Assembly (NCBI GenBank): GCA_018398805.1 | Contig: JAGFBZ010000814.1 | Coordinates: 4,361,501-4,425,500, forward strand | Direction: 5' to 3' | Length of the DNA stretch: 64,000 nucleotides | From: Hirundichthys speculiger | Lineage: Eukaryota > Chordata > Actinopteri > Beloniformes > Exocoetidae | Shown: piece by piece, positions 14,001 to 25,410 of the stretch | Numbering within the stretch: position 1 is the first letter of the stretch | How the letters are laid out: each line of letters opens with the position of its first letter | Notes under the pieces: model-generated | Database searches by the model: none | Told to the model about the DNA's origin: nothing | What the model saw: only the letters and a program-made list of their open reading frames with translations | Program-made: the position numbers and the translations under genes

Positions 14001-15519
14001 GCGTTATGGAAGAGCTTGTTTATGTCCCATGTTATTTTCAAGAATTCAGTCACTAGATGCCAGGATGATACCAAAATCTACAATTAATGTCTTAACAGAG
14101 AGTGACATGACACCAAATTGGTGTCAAAACAAAAAAAGTGCCAACATTTTCTCTCTGTGACCTTTCACTCCTCTTTAACCTTTTGAACTTTCCATTCTGC
14201 ACCTACCTGTAGATAATCCTAAACTAATGAATGTCTTATCAGGGAGTAACAAGAAGGACCAGTGACCCCTTGACCTGCCACAGCTATCTAGTAAGTGATT
14301 GTTTAAGGACACTTGTCTGAGAACACATTCAAGGATCTAAGGCTCATCACTCACATGAGATCAGGCAGAACCAGCCGCAGGAGTTATATTGCTCTGACCT
14401 GCAGCCCAGAGTGTTAAGAAGAAAACCTAACTGCCATGTGTGATCATATATGTGATCCTTATGAAATTGCATTCATTATTTTATACTGTATGGAAATAAA
14501 TAGTATTGTCCATAATTTGAGCATAAAGCCTCCACCAGAGGGCAAAGAATATTGAGAGGCAGCAGTTGACTGGATCAGTGTTCCAGATCCTATGAACGCT
14601 GCTTTGCCATTCACCCGAGTGAGAGGAACTCTCTGCCAGGCGTTTGTGCCACCCTTATGTGCTGTGGGCTGTGCCCTGGATTTATGGCATATTTCACACT
14701 CCACTACAACGCAGAGAGCCAGTGATCTGGACCTAACACTGGGGCGTTAATTGGTCAGCCTATGCCAGTAAGGAAGAAAAATAACTCACGACTTTCTAAA
14801 GGTGCTGTGGAAAACACACCACATTTTCTGTGTGTATGAAATGATCAGTCAGTGTTCCTGCACCTGTATGTGTAATACACTGAAGTGAACATGTGTGGGA
14901 TGTGGTGATATTTAAAGGATCGGACAAAAAAAAAAAACACAAAGAAAAAACTGGTGTTTAAAGCTTAGCACTGACAAGTTTGGCAAGTGACAGTAAAAAC
15001 ACAGCACACAGTACACTGTAGTACTGTGTTCTCTTCACCAAGCAGTGGACTTAATGTGGTTTGTACACACACAGAAGATATTTTACTTACAAATCCTGAC
15101 ATGATTCCACATGTTGTCTTTGACCTCTCTGAGCTTCTCTTCCTCACCTCTGTCCATTTTCATTACATTCAATACAAACATAAAAGCACTAATTTATAAC
15201 CAAGTGAGAAAAGAAATGTAATCTCTGCAACTGTTGAGATGAACAGTAGCAGACTATGTACAGTACATGTGCATATCAGTACTTTGCTAATGCTAATTCA
15301 AACGTATACAGTCAGTTACCAAAGTACTTATCCGCACAGATTTTATTTGCTTCCTCAGATGCGACCACAACATATAATTGCACCACACTGCTACGGCCAA
15401 ACTGTGAATTATCTTTCTAAGTGTGCATGGAGTTTGGTTAACCCAAAATGTTAGCTGTTAACAAAGAGCAGTACATCCAGCACTAATGCGCCAACTCAGC
15501 CAAGTCTTGTGGCTCTGAA

Positions 15520-15665
15520 ATTCCTTTAACTTTATTGCATTAAGGCTAATTATTTTTAATGTGCTGTGCCGTAAACTATTACTTTAGGAAGACCCTGTTC
15601 TAATCACCCATGGCCTTGTTTATATAAACCGGTAAATTAGTTAACAACAGTAAGTCTCCTGCTCC
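15520..15665. promoter_or_regulatory. Candidate non-coding regulatory block
   Basis: Repeat-free AT-rich block with a TAATTA homeodomain core at 15547-15552, a TTTAAT core just after it and further TAATC/TTAGTTAA sequences to 15645. Called by composition only. Confidence 0.15.
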
Positions 15666-16084
15666 CTTATTCATTTTGTCTGGACCTATTCAAAGAGTGT
15701 TTGTGTAGTTGCAGATGGGCAGTAAATCAAACTCACTGTAGCATTAAAGCGCAGCCAAGACTCTGACTTTTGGTTCCAATTGAGGCTATGTTTGTGTTTG
15801 ACCCTGAACGAATGAACCACACTCCACTTCAAAAGCTACTGAAGATGATTTTACAATCACACAATGTACATTATTTGATACCTTTGTGAAGCTAAAGTTT
15901 AACTCAAATAAGTAACATATGTTTATTTTTTTATTTATTTTTTTAAATGCTGGAGCATTTGTTAGTTTTTAGTTTTGTGTATTTTGTGCATGCATCCTTA
16001 TAGATACATGTATGGTCTAAGTGTAGGGGTTTTAAAGTATAAACATCAGGAGCATTTAAAATTGTATCTTTTCCCTCTCAGCTT

Positions 16085-16215
16085 TGTCTTGCTGGTTTCC
16101 CATTGACACAAATGCAATGCTGAAAAAGAACCATTGATATAATCTTCGACCACGACAGGCATTAAAGAGCCTAATTCAGGCTGATTCTGTATTAAGCAAC
16201 TCTAAAGCTGATTTC
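16085..16215. promoter_or_regulatory. Candidate non-coding regulatory block
   Basis: Repeat-free block with a near-palindrome GCCTAATTCAGGC around 16169-16181 and several ATTAA/TAATC cores. Inference from composition; no conservation data. Confidence 0.15.
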
Positions 16216-17422
16216 AATTGCCAGCTCCTCAGTTGGGGGGCAGCAAGGACGAATAAAGAAAAGGAAGGAAGGAAAGAGGCAAGCAGAATCTAGCTGGCAG
16301 GCAGAGTATAGCACCCACCCTCGGCCCAGAGCCTGTAAACTCAGATTAGGGGGTGGATCAAAGCCTGGATTTAATCTGGGCCACTGGGCAAGGGTGGAGA
16401 TTATGGTGCCATGGCACTGTGTGGCACAGAGGTTTGCCCTCATCACACGCATGGATATGTGCAAAACTGTGTGCACGGATTGAACCTATTCAAGAATGCA
16501 TATACACACAGAAGCAAGCATATACAGTATATACATGCTATATGCAGCTGTGATTCTAAGAAACAAGGAGGTGATCTGAGTTTAAACCTTGTTCCATCCT
16601 TCAAAAATGGCTGCAGGCAAAGAAAAAAAAGACACAATGTAACTGTGACATTGAAGGGAGAGGAAGTGTAAAAGGCAAAGAAGGGCTTAGAAATGAATGT
16701 TAAGGGTTGACAAAAGGCAAAAAGCTCCATAACCTCCACTCTCCACCCACGATGCTCTACAACCCAAAAAAAGAAAGGAAATTCAGTCTGCCTAACATCT
16801 TTCTTACACAATCTTCCCAATACAACATAAAAAGACAGTCACAGACCCATCAAACTGTCAGTATACCTCTACTTTTGTAAGTATACAGAAAAAGGAAAGC
16901 AGTGTAGATCTTGAGAGCAACATTTCCCAGTTGTTTCCTCTCCTCAGGTCCTGAGCTCAATTGTACCAAGTGTGCTGTAGGCCTTCCTCATCAGCAATTA
17001 ATCCACCATAAACTTCCCAAAATGACAGACAGGGTTTTCAAACTTGCATAAAACGTACAACAAATATATTTGTAATATTATTACTGTATAGCAGAATTAA
17101 TTATAGTGAGATCAATAATCAGCTACAGGACTTTAGCTATGTGAAAAAGATGTGCACTTGTTTATTTTACATTTAGTGGTGGATTTATTTTTTTTTTTTC
17201 TCCAGACAGTCTTTAGACTATTCCTTGTGAGAGGTGAACTTCACAAGATGTTTTGATCGCTGAGTCAGTTTATAATATGTCTGTAGGGTGTATCTTAATT
17301 TTGCCTTCCCCCAACTCCACCCACGTACCCCAAAGGCAAAACTGTGAATGTCTTTAAAGGAGTAATGGGGAGACATGCCAGAGTAATGTAGTGTGCCGTT
17401 TTTTCTTCATTTCTCGAAGACA

Positions 17423-17446
17423 CCCCCCCCCCCCCCCCCCCCCCCC
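17423..17446. repeat. Poly-C tract
   Basis: 24 consecutive C residues. Length is likely variable and prone to sequencing or assembly error. Confidence 0.9.
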
Positions 17447-18251
17447 ATCTCTGCTGTCTCTTCTCACACATATACTAGTTATATAGTACACACATGCACA
17501 CACAGACAACCCCTTGCAAACCCTCGCTTTGCTGGTTTTCCTTGATTAAAGTCAAGGCATTGGGGTCTTGGCTTAGCTAAGTCTGGGACAAAGAGCAATA
17601 TTTGTGGGGTCCGTTCTCCTTCAAAGACCCTCTTGTCAGGGGAGGCTCAGAGTGAGCTCTGGGGGAGCACAGACCAGCTAAAGGCCAGGCCATTTATCAT
17701 AGTCCACCAAATGAAAAGAGCCCAAATGTCTCTTTCTTCCACCCATCTCTTTTTCTCTTCCCATTTCTCTCTGGCCTCTCTTTTTCCTATCTCTCCTTCC
17801 CTTCATCTCCTTTCCTCCCCTTTGTCCGAAATAGTGGGAGTAGGGCAACAGTAGCTCAGTGTCGTTACTTGTAACAGAGCTGTGATTGGAGGGACTGCTT
17901 GGAAGTGGCCCTGCTCGTGCTGGGGCCTTGGATTTTGTGTATGTGTGTCATGGGGTGATCCGTCAGGCTGCGGTGGCAGAAGTCGAGCCCTTGAGGTTGA
18001 AAGGCTATGACCCCAGGAGTGCTGTGTGTGTGCGTATATATGTGTGTCTACCGAGACCCGCCCCGGGCTCAGGTCTATTATGGCCTGGGCCCAAAATAAT
18101 GGGGATCCAGGCAGGGACAGGGGACCACGAAGGTTTCATCTGCATACTTCAGGTAGACACACTGTGATAGGAACTGACAGGGGCATGACAGGCTCAATGG
18201 TGGTGGGGTATGGTGGACAACTATGTGCAAGTGAGTTGAGAATGAGCCCGT

Positions 18252-18278
18252 ATGTGTGTGTGTGTGTGTGTGTGTGTG
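18252..18278. repeat. (GT)n microsatellite
   Basis: Uninterrupted GT run after CGTAT. Confidence 0.9.
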
Positions 18279-18477
18279 AAGATATGGCACCCGTTGGGAT
18301 CATTTACTGCTAACCTCCACTGTTCTTGGCCCTGACTGAGAAAAATCAATAACTAGTGATCTCTCCTAACATAATAAGATACAAAATAGTAAACAATGGC
18401 TTTGTTTACCCATATGTGTGTGTACCCCCTCTGTGCCTTTGTGGAGGTTGCTGGCCTGCATACAAACAGGGCAGAGG

Positions 18478-18513
18478 GCACACACACGCGCACACACACG
18501 CGCACGCGCGCAC
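18478..18513. repeat. (CA)n/(CGCA)n microsatellite
   Basis: CA run with alternating CG steps; purine-pyrimidine alternation throughout, so Z-DNA-prone. Confidence 0.85.
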
Positions 18514-18904
18514 AGAACCTTGACAGCCGACACACCAGTTCCATGATTCCCTCCTTCCCTGCCTTTCTCTCAGCCTCTTTTCTTTTGTCATTAAAGAAGG
18601 AAACACTTTCTCACTCGGTTTGTTTACTGGTTCCCACCTCTCTTTGGGGAGTTAGTAACAGAAACAGAATTTGTTCTCAGCTGGCCGCCTGCCTTGTCCC
18701 TGAACACACCCCACTCCTCCTTTTCCTCCACTTCACCTCCTCTCTCTTTCAGCATCTTCTCAGCATGGATGAGTAGATTACATATGCTTCCTTTCTGAAT
18801 GAGTTCACTTGTATATAATTGACTGAGTTATTGTGTGCTTATATGAGTCAAGATTTTTTTTCCATTGGAATGTCACAGTTGTGTTTAGTGGGACAATTGT
18901 AGGA

Positions 18905-18906
<2 letters not shown>

Positions 18907-18979
<73 letters not shown>

Positions 18980-19025
18980 ATATATATATACATACATACA
19001 TACATACATACACATATATATATAT
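18907..19025. repeat. (TA)n-(CATA)n microsatellite
   Basis: About 70 bp of pure TA, a short T-rich break, then CATA units and TA again, ending at the hAT terminus that starts at 19026. Confidence 0.95.
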
Positions 19026-20130
19026 TAGGGCTGGGCAAGTTAACGCGTTATTATCGCGTTAACACATTATTTTATTAACGGCAACATTTATTTTATCGCG
19101 CGTTAACACATGTTGCTTACGTGCTTTTGTTTCGAAAAGTCTGTTACTGGCTTCTGTGGAACTGAGACAGAATTGGCAGGTAAACATGCGGAAAAGCTAA
19201 AACGGGCATGGAGAGCGGTAAAAATTTGTGTACTTTACAGTTCGGGTAGCAACTCAGGTAGCAATATTAACAATTCTGTCTGAAAACAAAAATTCTTGAC
19301 TGTAACAAAACTTTCAACCCCCTTTGTTCAAGACGATTGCGTCATTCCTCCATTTTACATCAGATCTGCTCCATGTGTTCACTGTCGCTGTTCTCTTACT
19401 GGTTACTTCAGTGTGGCTCTATCTAGCGGCGCAGATGTGTAATGACAACAGAAAGTCTGGTCCTATACTATAAAACGACCCCCATTTTTGAGAATATGAC
19501 TTCTAGATTAAAATATCATCCTATATTTGGGCCAACACGGTAGTTTGATCAATTACTTATTCAACAGCAGATGGTTGTCCTGGAACACTGGAAATGAGCA
19601 TCTGAAGATTCTGTGCTTGTCGTGATCTGAGGAGAAAAAGACTTATGTCAGACGCAGAGCTGGAGAGCGCTTTGGTTTATCTATATATGAGCTGAGTTTT
19701 CATTCAGATTTCCACAATATTGCAAATATTATAGTATGTGATTTCAGCGCTGCCATGCTACCTGAACTGCCACACAAAGTCATTTCCACGTCACGTATAT
19801 TTTTGATCCAAGTCTAAAAATAAATTATAAAAAAAACAGGCATTTTTTCGTTTTTTTTTGTGTGTGTGTGTGTTAGAATAAAAAAATGAAAAACAAAATA
19901 AAATGTCGCTTTTTAGTTGTTTTTTTTATTTTTGATTGACAATTGAAAATGGAAAGAACGAATGATACACAGATTGGTAGAGTTACTGAACTTTAACATG
20001 GACATTTTTATTTCAAAGTTCTCCCAGACGGAGGATTTGACAGAAACAAGGTTATTTGTAACCGCTGCCGAGTTGAACTCCCCGTTAAAAGTTTCTGCTG
20101 TTACCTCAGAAATTGCCTGTTTTAATGTTG
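19026..20130 (+). mobile_element. Decayed hAT element, 5' part
   Basis: Starts with TAGGGCTGGGCAAG, a hAT-type terminus, followed by subterminal inverted motifs: GTTAACGCG at 19039 pairs with CGCGTTAAC at 19054-19062. About 1 kb in, a translated remnant of a BED-type zinc finger is seen (20012-20119). No matching right terminus was found downstream, so the copy is 3'-truncated and the right limit is approximate. It sits directly against a TA microsatellite, a common insertion context. Confidence 0.65.
20012..20119 (+). pseudogene. BED zinc-finger remnant of hAT transposase
   Basis: The + frame starting at 20012 reads FKVLPDGGFDRNKVICNRC and continues with RVEL and later YLRNCL. The F-K-x-x-P-D-G-G-F-D-R-N-K-V-x-C-x2-C pattern is the start of the BED finger of ZBED-like hAT transposases. 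Here the first CxxC pair is present, but the histidine part is degraded and no downstream catalytic region follows. It is a non-functional remnant; the upstream start codon could not be placed. Confidence 0.5.
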
Positions 20131-21443
20131 ATTGTTGATTGTAAATATTTATCACTTAACAACACAAAATAGTAACAGCACAGGTGGAACTTGAGAAGGA
20201 GTAATGAACTACAACAAAAAAATATAAAAAGAAATGACAGGAATGCTGTCATGATGGTCGCTGGCCAAAGGCTGAGTGACAGTGACCCACCCAGTTTCTG
20301 GTCTAAGGTCACATACTTCGGTGCATTACTAAACCTGTGGCAAGATGCACCCATTGAATAGGCAGCAGCCAAGGCTTAAGTTGATGCAATTATGAACCAA
20401 TTACTTACAATGATCCCCTATGAAATCTGCTATGACATCAATAAACTGTGGGGAAATAAGGCAGGAAAAACATTGATATTTTTAAGGTAAAATGTAGGAA
20501 AACAAGAAATGGTTGGGGGTTCTTTTGGAAGATGAATGGCCTCTAAGATAAATGCATGTGGGCTATAGCGGTCTGACCCCCACTCTATACTACCCCACTA
20601 CCATGACATCAGAACAGAAGGGGAAAACATCCCCTCTTTGTGGAAGAGCGTGATTTAATTTGTACCGTCCAACAAGGGGTAAATATGTTTGAGCTGTCTT
20701 GATATGCCTGCAGTGGCGCGATCAGGTTCTCACGGGAAACTGCTCTGAGAAGGATATCAAGCCTGCTGCCTTACAACTTCACTTTTTGGAACTAATCTAA
20801 TTTCTGAGCTCTTCTTTGCTTTCACCCCACTCCCCACCCTTTGCTCCATCTGTTCCTGTGCTTCGCTCCTCTCCTCTCGCGAGGCTGTCACTCCCTGCTG
20901 TCCATGCTCCATGTCATTCCAGCTCCCGGCCTTCCCCAGGGATGATCCCTGCGACCTCCTCCGTCTTACTGGAATTTGACGTCAAAGGTCTTGTTGCTAA
21001 GAATGAGTTTTGTTTAGTAACAAATATAACCCTTTGCTTTTACTTTGTTCTCTCACTCTGACTTTACTGATTAAGAGTTTGTGTTTGTGTGAAAGAAAAG
21101 AGCTTGATTTTTCACTCCCACCTTTTTCCTAATTTTCTCTACCTTTCTCAATAGATCTGCCTTTTTCCACCTTTGCTTTCCTTGCATCAATAGATCTTCT
21201 CTGGATTTCTGCCCCCTGGTCTCCTCTCGGTTCTCCCTCGCTCTCTCATGTATTATTTCAGTCTACAGGGGCTCAGGGTGGAAATGAAATATGGCGGCCA
21301 AGCCTCAACGGGCATGCTCATATTCTGTGTAATTACCTTGGGCTGAGGACTGGGGCTAGGTTCACTATCTATAAATCTGTGCTCCTCACTGGCCCCGACC
21401 AGCTTTTGAAACCCTACCCAGCCGACGCATCGTGGTGAGACTC

Positions 21444-21549
21444 TGACCCATGACCTTTCACACTGCTAGGGCTGCTGGGAGTGACCTGTGACCCTGCGCT
21501 GGGCTCTCTTGGAGTCTGCTCAGTCTGACCCCTCCAAGCTTCATGACCT
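21444..21549. promoter_or_regulatory. Nuclear-receptor half-site cluster with two DR1 sites
   Basis: TGACCCATGACCT at 21444-21456 is two TGACCY half sites spaced by one base (DR1 on the minus strand: AGGTCA-T-GGGTCA). TGACCTGTGACCC at 21482-21494 is a second DR1. Two more half sites follow at about 21526 (TGACCC) and 21544 (TGACCT). DR1 is the known preferred layout for HNF4, COUP-TF and PPAR/RXR. Six half sites in about 106 bp is more than expected by chance, but occupancy is unknown. Confidence 0.35.
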
Positions 21550-23155
21550 CCCAAGTCACAGCTGTGCATGATCTGTCCTTAGGGGACGGAAAAGAACATG
21601 TCAAATAGAGAATTTTGGGGTACTAGTCTGTGGGTGTGCATGTGCTTGCTGATGCAGATAAATGGAAGTTGATTGTGAGATGTGTGCATATGACTATATC
21701 TGTTCATGAGTCTGTATATCCTCATCCTTCACTGCCTCTTCATCCAGCATGGACCCTCACAGGGGGATGTGTACTCAGACATAGGTAGGTTCCCAAAACA
21801 ACGTGTCTCTTACAGCCAGGGCCATAACATGCAGACAGGGTAAGACAATCTATCTGTCATACACACAAAGGTCATGGACCCATAATGGTGGTGTGCCTCT
21901 AAGCAATGATAATGTCATCTGTTAAAAACATAGAGATAGATTTATGGCAAAGTATTGATCCTAAAGATACATCCAATCCACAATTATGTCTCATGTCTGT
22001 TGATATGGAGATTGAAGGTCACTCAGCTTCAGGTCACCTTGTGTTTGCTGTTATCAGGTGTTTTGATTCTGACCTCTAGCAGAAGACATTTCAATGCCAG
22101 GTGTAGGACCTTTCTCCTTTTTTCTCCCACTTTCCCTAATGCTCTGTTTTCATTTCATTTTTCAAACCAAAGTTGGTTATTGATGCTCGGATTCAAAGAG
22201 TTAACATTTTCTGTCTTCTCCAATCCTCTCTTCATCTATCGGCTTGATTAAAAAAAAATCCTCATGCATTTTCCTGCCATTTCCCTTTTCATTGCTTCCT
22301 TTAGTTTGCAGTTTTAATGTCAAGTTTAACAAGAGCAGAGGGCACGTGCTGCATGTACCAAAGCAGTCTCCTTCTCTACCTCTCTTAGCTCTTTAGGACA
22401 ATTTACTGACCCAAAGGAGAGTCTTTCCCTCCTGGTGTACTTTTCCTTTCCTGCATTCATGATCTCTGGATGCTCTCGCCCCCACTGGCCTTCTGGGCCC
22501 TGTGTCCGACCAGAGTGGGGCCTCTATGACCTGCAGCTGTGTTTACTGTCAACACAGGCCAGTGTTAGGACAGCTGGATGAACAAGAGAAGGCCAGACAT
22601 AATACAGCATGAGCAGCACACACACACTCCCATACAAAAGTGTACATAAACATTTTTAAAATGTATTAATTTCACAAACACAAACTCTGAGGGGGGTATA
22701 CTCAATGCACAAATAAATCAGCATCATGAAAGTTTTATGACACCTTCAGTTGATAATGTTTGGATGCAGATATGATGATTTCCTGTTTCTGCTTTGGATT
22801 GAGTTTGGAAGCATTGTGTCAGCGGTGACACATTTTTGGAAGGTCATGCCCTGCTCCATTACACAGAATCACATGGGTACCTGCACATGCTTGTTTCCAT
22901 AGGGCATACACTGAACCAGCTATGGGTTCAAGAGGAAAAGCATACATCTTAGACCTCTGCTTCCTTTACCCCAATGTGCATACACGAATACAACACACAC
23001 TGAAAACAGAGTTATACTGAGCAATGACAAAACAGTGCACACTCAAAAATCCCTTTGCACTTATTATATATCCTCTCTTCCTGTATGTCGGTTGATTCAG
23101 TGAGACAGACCATGGTTCACACACTCTGCATCCTGTCCTGCACTGACACACCATA

Positions 23156-23201
23156 ATACACACGCACACACACGCACTCCCACACACACACACACACATA
23201 C
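23156..23201. repeat. (CA)n microsatellite
   Basis: CA-rich tract with CG and CTCC interruptions. Confidence 0.9.
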
Positions 23202-25290
23202 AAGTAGTGCTTTAATATTTTTTCCTGGGATTTCAGCTTTCATGGGAGCCTGCAAACCCCACCACAGTTGTGGTATGACTCCCCCCATGTGTCCTGTCAG
23301 GCCTGGGAGAGAGGAAAATCCATTGGTTCCTATCAATCAGGAAATTCCCTCTCGCTACAATCAAAAGTGCCATCGTCTCATAATAAATAACCTTTAAGGG
23401 ACCGCGTGGATGATACAAATAATGGTTTGACTATTGGTAAGAAAAATAGACATTTCCATCCACAAGCTTGGGTAAATGCTTAATTGGAGTGTTGACAGAG
23501 ATTATGTTTATTTGAATGATCTTACAGAAGTCAGCAGATCAAAGTTTTAATGCAGTTTATACTTGGGGTGCATCTTTCTGACTTTGTCACTCTTGATACC
23601 AATACCAATACCCACAAATCCCTCGCCAAATCTTTATTGAATCTAACTAAATTAGAAAGCAAACTGATTAAAAACATGAATTTGAAGGGAGTTGATTCAA
23701 AAACTTGTTGCTAATACACAGTTCACAGTACTGACTCAGTAAATTATTTTCCTCAGTGTACCCTATTGTACTCATCTATATCATCTATCCATACATATCC
23801 CACTGTAAGAACAAGAATCTCCTAAAAAGGCATCAACACTCCCTCATTTCTATTGACATAATTACTTAAGTTGCTAAGGAAGTTATCCATAGCAGGTTAT
23901 TGACAACCTGCTTTTTGTGCCATTGATGTGATGTTGCATATGCTGATGAAACCTCAAAACTTTTCCTCTTGTTTACCTTAGGCAAAAATCAAGCTCGGCA
24001 CATAACATTTATGGATAAATTAACTTGCACTACATGAGCCCTCAACACCTTTAAGTCATACCTGTTGTATTTTTCTCCCCTTTTGCATGCATCTATATTG
24101 TCTTTCCCCCTATGGTATGGTTTCTATGGAAACAGAGCTTGTGGGAAAAAAATGTATCAAGATTGAGTGAGCTATTTTTTTCTTCCAATTTCTCTCTCTT
24201 TTCTGGTTTTACTTTCTGTCTCTAGCTCCCTCTCTCATTCACTGAAAGTCAAGCAGTGTGTGGAGCGATCAATATCATTAATCAACACAACTCAACAGCA
24301 CTCAGCTCTGCAGGGAGAGATGAAGAGGCACGGGGGAATGTCAACATGCCGGCCTGGAGTAGTCTTAACCAATGATACATATCACACATCACATGGATGA
24401 GAGCAGGGGCAAGGAACAAGAGACAGAGAGAAACTGGAGAGGGAGACAGAGAGAGACAGATAACTCAGAAATGGAAGTATGCTTTCTAGGTAGAGGTAGA
24501 AGTGAGCTGGCAAGTGAGCAAGAGAGATTGAGGTGGAGAGATAGAGAAGTTATTACTCGGTTGTCACCTACGGTCTAAAATCCCATATGACATCAGCAGT
24601 GAAGGAGTGACGGAGGTGGAATGTTCATTTATCTGACTCACTCTGAGGTATGACTACAGTCAATAAGTACAGTCACTCTTACACCATCTACTGGAACTCC
24701 TACTAGCTGCTAAAACAAATACCTTCTCATCACTGTCCAGCTTTATTTTAAGAATAGGACAACTGTTATGGCATTTTATGGTGACTGTCTGCAAATAATG
24801 GCAAGTGATAACTGGACATTAGGAATGTACTCATATGAAATACAACATTGGTGACCTGTCAGGGGTTTCCCCACCTCCAGCCCAGTGATGACTATGATCC
24901 CATGTCCCCGGACAGAATGAAACATCTATAGGAAAAGTATGGAATGGATGAAATACAACTCTTAAGTTTGTAATATGGAATTATAGCGTAGTTCAAGTGT
25001 TGTATTGCAACTCGCATGCTTTACAGACATTCATTCAAGTTGTTGCATACAGTGACTGTTTCAAAGGCTTTAACCTTTTCAGGCATGAAGCAACATGTGA
25101 ATTTCTGATTTTAAAGAGAAAAATTAATAAAAGTGTGAGTGGATGGTTTTACATTCTTCAGAAAACTTTCAAGTTTTAGGTGGTTGGTTTCAAAAATGTT
25201 TCCTTCAAAGCAAGTCTGAAGTCTGAATGTATTATGATAGTGGGTTTGGAGCCAAAGAGAAATTACGGGTGAGCAGGGCAGACCACAAAC

Positions 25291-25410
25291 TCACTTTCCA
25301 AAAAGTTGGGATGCTGTGTAAAATGCAAACCTTATGCTGAAGCGAAATAAGCTTGCATCCTTGTGTTATTGATACATAATGACAAACTAAGTTCACCAAC
25401 AATTTTTGGA
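25291..25410. mobile_element. Probable MITE fragment
   Basis: CCAAAAAGTTGGGATGCTGTG at 25298 onward followed by AAAATGCAAA resembles the AAAAAGTTGGGAC-type core of the short fish element also seen at 5206-5336. Ends are not defined and the copy is diverged. Confidence 0.35.

Larger units (their letters stand above)
11048..17422. other. Non-coding unique DNA
   Basis: No supported gene, RNA gene or transposon end. Small frames at 12191-12732, 14459-14704, 15239-15454 and 16192-16820 have no recognisable domain. Two motif-rich blocks near 15.5 and 16.1 kb are listed as weak regulatory candidates. Confidence 0.5.
17447..18906. other. Non-coding with GT/CA microsatellites
   Basis: No supported gene. 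Pyrimidine-rich stretch 17720-17825 reads as a weak splice-acceptor tract but has no exon-like partner. Microsatellites at 18252-18278 and 18478-18513 are listed separately. Confidence 0.5.
20131..25290. other. Non-coding unique DNA
   Basis: No supported gene. Strong pyrimidine tract and AG near 21190-21262 resemble a splice acceptor, but no good donor follows. Frames at 20816-21061, 21955-22251 and 22966-23418 have no domain signatures. The nuclear-receptor motif cluster at 21444-21549 and a CA repeat are listed separately. Confidence 0.5.
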
